From positions 1 through 8,846 of the forward strand of contig JAZLKZ010000040.1 of assembly GCA_045597845.1 (NCBI GenBank): a stretch of 8,846 nt of DNA. Direction: 5' to 3'. The position numbers were made by a program, and so were the translations under genes. The stretch's first letter is position 1; each line of letters opens with the position of its first letter. Origin of the DNA: Colimorpha sp045597845. GTDB taxonomy: Bacteria; Bacteroidota; Bacteroidia; Bacteroidales; P3. Positions 6,751 through 8,846 of the stretch are shown in pieces. The notes beneath the pieces were generated by a model. That model worked only from the letters and a program-made list of their open reading frames with translations, was not told the origin of the DNA and searched no databases.

Positions 6751-6782
6751 CAAAGTTAAACTTTTTTTTTGAAAAGTGCAAA
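6751..6782 (-). promoter_or_regulatory. tnaA promoter (-33 TTTG, -7 TAACTTTG)
   Basis: Minus-strand TTTG (6782-6779) is followed after exactly 20 bases by TAACTTTG (6758-6751). This fits the Bacteroidota consensus TTTG-N19-21-TAnnTTTG. The predicted start of transcription is near 6744, leaving ~165 nt of leader before the tnaA ATG. It is the best-formed promoter in the window. Confidence 0.72.
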
Positions 6783-6925
6783 TCTTTTTCTTGAGGTGGC
6801 AAATAAGTCTTCTAAGAATGGTTTTTGTCGCCTCAAATGAATGGGGTGATGGCAAAAATACTAATTTTTTGGAGTATAATCCAGAAATTTCGTATTTTGT
6901 ACTATGGATGCCTACAGCTGAAGTA
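6783..6925. other. Intergenic stretch upstream of the tnaA promoter
   Basis: No gene is seen here. An inverted repeat TTGAGG (6791-6796) / CCTCAA (6831-6836) lies 8 bp upstream of the -33 element of tnaA and could be an operator, but six bases can pair by chance. No convincing terminator for the gene ending at 6926 was found. Together with the tnaA leader, this fills the gene-free 6580-6925 stretch. Confidence 0.3.
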
Positions 6926-7303
6926 TCAGAAATGGTAGGTTACTTTGGCGTTGATGGAGGGGGTGACGTTGTTGTTTTTGTATTTTCCATTTACCCAAAC
7001 GTCAAGGTCCCAGCGGCTGTGTTCTGAGGATTTGTTATTGTTTGGTTGTGGCATCGTCAGATAGTAGGGTTGTGGTGCCTCAAGGTTTGCCAAGGTGTTG
7101 TAGAACAACGTATCGATAAGGGTATCGTGAACGACAATTCGAGTGTGTTGAACTATTGTGTCGTGGAGTGTTTGAATTACAGTATCGTGATGGTGAATGA
7201 TTTGTGGTTCAGGAGCATTTCGTTTTTTCCAATGCCATAAGGTGGCGAGCAAGGCGACATTTGCCAATGCCAAAACGACGACAAGTATTTTTATGTTTTT
7301 CAT
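6926..7303 (-). CDS. Unrecognised membrane-anchored protein with HDT repeats
   Basis: The product has 125 residues, starting at ATG 7303 and ending with TGA at 6926-6928. Residues ~4-23 form a hydrophobic helix (IKILVVVLALANVALLATLW), followed by a basic HWKKR, so the protein probably sits in the inner membrane with the rest outside. Residues 37-66 are a striking His-Asp-Thr series: HDT at 39-41, 47-49 and 59-61, with a related QHT at 52-54 and DT at 64-65. A Pro/Asn-rich linker (76-93) leads to two likely beta strands (WDLDVWVNGKYK and INAKVTYHF). The C-terminal aromatic residue resembles the last strand of outer-membrane beta-barrel proteins, but the protein is far too short for a barrel. 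Small membrane-anchored proteins of Bacteroidales prophages have a similar look; no function is assigned. No promoter was found between it and the hairpin at 7328. Confidence 0.7.
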   Translation of the reverse strand: MKNIKILVVVLALANVALLATLWHWKKRNAPEPQIIHHHDTVIQTLHDTIVQHTRIVVHDTLIDTLFYNTLANLEAPQPYYLTMPQPNNNKSSEHSRWDLDVWVNGKYKNNNVTPSINAKVTYHF

Positions 7304-7327
7304 AGTTTTGAGGGTTCTAAATATAAA

Positions 7328-7366
7328 ACGGCCAACAAAGGTTTTTTATTTTCCTTTGTTGGCCGT
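7328..7366 (-). terminator. Strong stem-loop terminator after the pgm 3'-end copy
   Basis: A perfect 14-bp inverted repeat, ACGGCCAACAAAGG (7328-7341) and its complement (7353-7366), encloses an 11-nt loop. On the minus strand the stem is followed by TTTTATATTT, so it should stop transcription coming from higher coordinates. It follows the stop codon of the duplicated pgm tail by ~24 bp and precedes the 125-aa gene by 24 bp. Confidence 0.75.
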
Positions 7367-7385
7367 ATTGAGAATTATTAAGAAA

Positions 7386-7444
7386 AACCTTATGTGAGGT
7401 TCATGCTCTTTTTGATGGCTTCGATTTTGGCATCAAGGGCGTTG
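7386..7444. repeat. Direct repeat, copy 1 (left boundary of NYN cassette)
   Basis: These 59 bases match 8362-8420 at 57 positions in the same orientation. The similarity continues weakly to about 7470. The two copies are offset by 976 bp and enclose the NYN gene. Confidence 0.9.
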
Positions 7445-7470
7445 TAGGTCTTTTTTGCAACAGATGTTTT
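7390..7470 (-). pseudogene. Duplicated 3'-terminal fragment of phosphoglucomutase
   Basis: On the minus strand this reads NALDAKIEAIKKSMNLT and then TAA at 7390-7392. The intact gene at 8366 ends NALDAKIEAIKKSMNLA. Only the last residue differs over these 17. Upstream the resemblance becomes patchy: GCAAA and CAACGCC blocks are shared, but about 12 bases present in the full copy are missing. The frame then runs without homology into the end of the NYN gene, which is in another frame. No start codon or upstream domain is present, so this is a detached gene tail, followed by its own terminator at 7328-7366. Confidence 0.85.
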
Positions 7471-7471
7471 C

Positions 7472-8128
7472 TCAGTTTTGATATTCCTTCCATTTGGGAG
7501 GAATATTCAAATCAAAATTTGCTGATTTTAGATGTACCACATCAGGAAGAATGCATTTTTTGAACCGTGATTCATATCTTTCCAAGTTAATTGGTCTTGA
7601 AGGAACGGCATGACTCAAACTGTTTGAAAAATGGAAGGGAGGGAAATATACAAATACTTGTACACCTGCTTCTTGTGCCAACTCTATAGCGGGCAACATA
7701 TCACTGTCAGCGGATACAATAATGATAATATCACAATTATGCTGATTGGCGTCATGTACTATCTGTGTTGCAATTCGTACATCGGATTCCTTTTCCTCGT
7801 ATGTATGAATTTCATATCCGCAATTATAACATTTTATTGTCTTGCTAAGATATTTTCCTAATATGAGTTTGAAACGCGGGTTTTCTTTGTTTGCCTGAAA
7901 AAATGCATTTTGTCTGTGCGCTTTATCAATATTATTCGGTTTTGCTGAAAAATATTTTACACAGACTAATTCTTGATTGGGTTTCATAAAAAAGTCAAAA
8001 AAACTCACAACATCAAGCCAATAGAATCTCCTCCATTTGGGATTCTTTTTCAATCCATAATAGAAATTGAAACCATCTACATATACAATTACTCGCTGTT
8101 TTTCCTTATCTAATAAAAAATAAGCCCA
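7472..8128 (-). CDS. NYN-domain (PIN-like, DUF88/LabA-type) putative RNase; start not identified
   Basis: The coordinates give the stop-to-stop open frame (TGA at 7472-7474; in-frame TAG at 8129-8131). NYN domains are PIN-like metal-dependent nucleases, mostly thought to act on RNA. Visible marks are RVIVYVDGFNFYYGL (8095-8051) with the first catalytic Asp at 8077-8075, a CYNC Zn-knuckle-like pair, YEEKESDVRIATQIV (the second acidic strand), DIIIIVSADSDMLPAI (the third acidic site) and a C-terminal LPD...PPKW segment. The C-terminus looks complete. The only standard initiator is TTG at 8053, but starting there (193 aa) would delete the first strand and catalytic Asp. Either a non-standard start is used or the 5' end was lost. 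Sampled sequence is AT-richer than the flanking genes (about 35% GC in one 60-base sample). The gene sits between two copies of the pgm 3' end, suggesting acquisition as a cassette. Confidence 0.8.
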   Translation of the reverse strand, partial: WAYFLLDKEKQRVIVYVDGFNFYYGLKKNPKWRRFYWLDVVSFFDFFMKPNQELVCVKYFSAKPNNIDKAHRQNAFFQANKENPRFKLILGKYLSKTIKCYNCGYEIHTYEEKESDVRIATQIVHDANQHNCDIIIIVSADSDMLPAIELAQEAGVQVFVYFPPFHFSNSLSHAVPSRPINLERYESRFKKCILPDVVHLKSANFDLNIPPKWKEYQN

Positions 8129-8176
8129 CTATGAAAGTGGGCAAACCTTAGTCTTTTCCACCTAAGGGGGATTCAT
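8115..8176 (-). ncRNA. Two-hairpin element just before the NYN gene (small RNA, attenuator or relic terminator)
   Basis: On the minus strand the first stem pairs CCTTAG (8167-8162) with CTAAGG (8151-8146). The second pairs GCCCACT (8142-8136) with AGTGGGC (8130-8124) around a 5-nt loop and is followed by TTATTTTTT (8123-8115), a good intrinsic-terminator form. A -7-like TATTTTTG lies just upstream (8187-8180), so a ~60-nt RNA could be made. The element ends about 20 bp before the conserved NYN coding sequence. No known RNA family was recognised. Confidence 0.35.
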
Positions 8177-8179
8177 TTG

Positions 8180-8187
8180 CAAAAATA
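8180..8187 (-). promoter_or_regulatory. Possible -7 element upstream of the two-hairpin element
   Basis: Minus-strand TATTTTTG fits TAnnTTTG. The nearest upstream TTTG (8214-8211) is 23 bases away, slightly beyond the preferred 19-21. The surroundings are very AT-rich, so a chance match is possible. Confidence 0.3.
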
Positions 8188-8317
8188 CATATTATTTACC
8201 AAATAATAAGCAAATATTTTCTTAAATAATTAGATTATCTTGTAATATATTAATTTAAAAGTAATTGAGAATGTGATATATTCATAAAAAGTGAGAGAAA
8301 TATAAGCAATCAATAAA

Positions 8318-8348
8318 AAAAGCACCGAGCCAAGGGTTCGGTGCTTTT
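8318..8348. terminator. Terminator downstream of phosphoglucomutase
   Basis: GCACCGA (8322-8328) pairs with TCGGTGC (8338-8344), with an inner GCC/GGT and a 3-nt loop, flanked by AAAA and TTTT. On the minus strand a T-run follows the stem (8321-8315). It lies 18 bp after the phosphoglucomutase stop and can work in both directions. Confidence 0.88.
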
Positions 8349-8361
8349 CTTTTATCGTTTG

Positions 8362-8420
8362 AACCTTATGCGAGGTTCATGCTCTTCTTGATGGCTTCGA
8401 TTTTGGCATCAAGGGCGTTG
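8362..8420. repeat. Direct repeat, copy 2 (3' end of intact phosphoglucomutase)
   Basis: This is the partner of 7386-7444 (57 of 59 bases identical). It covers the last 17 codons, the stop codon and four bases beyond it. Confidence 0.9.
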
Positions 8421-8846
8421 TTGGCTTTGTCGAAGCAGTCTTTGCAGCAGAGTTCGCCTTTTACGCCGAAATAGAACTTGATTTTGGGTTCGGTGCCGCT
8501 GGGACGTACGGTAATCTTGTTGCCGGCTTCGGTGAAGAACTGCAAAACATTGCTTTCGGGAAGGTAGATAGGTGTTTTCTCGCCCGTGAGCAGGTTGGTG
8601 GAGGTGAGCAGCTTGATGTCGTCGATGCGGATGACCTTCTCGCCGTCAATCTCTTGAGGAGGATTGGCGCGGTATTCTTTCATCATCTGCTGAATCTCTT
8701 CGGCGCCGCTCTTGCCTTTGCGTACCACGCTGAGCAATCCCTCTTTGTAGAATCCATATTCTTTATAGATATCCACCAGCACGTCGAAGAAGGTCTTGCC
8801 TTGTTCGGCGGCCCAGGCGGCGATTTCGGCAATCATGGAGCAGGCG
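8366..8846 (-). CDS. Phosphoglucomutase/phosphomannomutase, C-terminal part (5' end outside window)
   Basis: The reading frame is open from the window edge to TAA at 8366-8368, about 159 residues. It is the C-terminal end of an alpha-D-phosphohexomutase, which interconverts hexose 1- and 6-phosphates in the cytoplasm. The segment CSMIAEIAAWAAEQGKT is the typical end of domain 3. NKITVRPSGTEPKIKFYFGVKG carries the domain-4 phosphate-binding loop RPSGTEPK. The catalytic phosphoserine loop and metal site lie upstream, outside the window, so sugar specificity cannot be judged. Cys-Cys and Cys near the end (ELCCKDCFDK) are unremarkable surface-helix residues. The ATG at 8836 is internal; coding clearly continues past it. 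The last ~20 codons are duplicated at 7390. Confidence 0.9.
   Translation of the reverse strand, partial: ACSMIAEIAAWAAEQGKTFFDVLVDIYKEYGFYKEGLLSVVRKGKSGAEEIQQMMKEYRANPPQEIDGEKVIRIDDIKLLTSTNLLTGEKTPIYLPESNVLQFFTEAGNKITVRPSGTEPKIKFYFGVKGELCCKDCFDKANNALDAKIEAIKKSMNLA

Noticed and set aside
6739..6855. Upstream extension of the leader ORF to 63 codons
   Set aside because: It would cover the tnaA promoter itself and has no protein-like character; only the part after 6738 could be transcribed.
8129..8176. ATG at 8176 in frame with the NYN gene, joined through two TAG codons (stop-codon reassignment or frameshift at CCCCCTTAG)
   Set aside because: tnaA and the membrane protein at 1-141 end in TAG, so TAG is a normal stop here, and the stretch is better explained as two RNA hairpins.
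8115..8361. Retron or CRISPR-related element in the AT-rich stretch next to the NYN gene
   Set aside because: There is no reverse transcriptase, no repeat-spacer periodicity and no cas-like gene in the window; the stems are explained as terminator-like hairpins.

Overview
The window looks like chromosomal DNA from a member of the Bacteroidota, most likely order Bacteroidales. Three things point there: promoter elements of the TTTG / TAnnTTTG type used by the Bacteroidota primary sigma factor, few obvious Shine-Dalgarno sequences, and family-typical proteins (RlhA-type U32 protein, a Bacteroides-like tryptophanase, a short TSCPD protein). This rests on motifs and remembered family sequences; no database search was possible.

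Layout. Bases 1-141 (+) are the last 46 codons of a membrane protein. A block of five minus-strand genes follows, read from 4010 down to 279: an RlhA-type U32 23S rRNA hydroxylation protein, a VanX-type D-Ala-D-Ala dipeptidase lipoprotein, a Vsr mismatch endonuclease whose ATG overlaps the dipeptidase stop codon, a TSCPD-domain protein, and an unrecognised 85-codon ORF. Spacing (4-bp gap, 4-bp overlap, 15 bp, 33 bp) suggests one operon, with a probable terminator at 206-238. Divergent from it at 4123-5151 (+) is aroB (3-dehydroquinate synthase). A near-perfect palindromic terminator (5155-5182) separates aroB from the convergent tnaA (tryptophanase, minus, 5203-6579).

tnaA has its own well-formed promoter (TTTG-N20-TAACTTTG) about 165 nt upstream of its ATG. 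The leader holds a 24-codon ORF, a long stem-loop inside that ORF, and a terminator-like hairpin with a U6 tract before the gene, so it resembles an attenuation leader. Upstream of tnaA lie an unrecognised 125-aa membrane-anchored protein with repeated His-Asp-Thr motifs and a strong hairpin terminator.

The right end (7386-8846, all minus) is the most unusual part. The 3' end of a phosphoglucomutase/phosphomannomutase gene (8366 to the window edge) appears twice. A second copy of its last ~20 codons, matching at 57 of 59 bases, lies about 976 bp away at 7386-7444. The two copies enclose an AT-rich stretch and an NYN-domain (PIN-like) putative RNase gene. The conserved start of the NYN domain lies upstream of every standard start codon in its frame, and a terminator-like hairpin sits just before it. 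This looks like an inserted or rearranged cassette at the 3' end of a housekeeping gene, but no integrase is present in the window.
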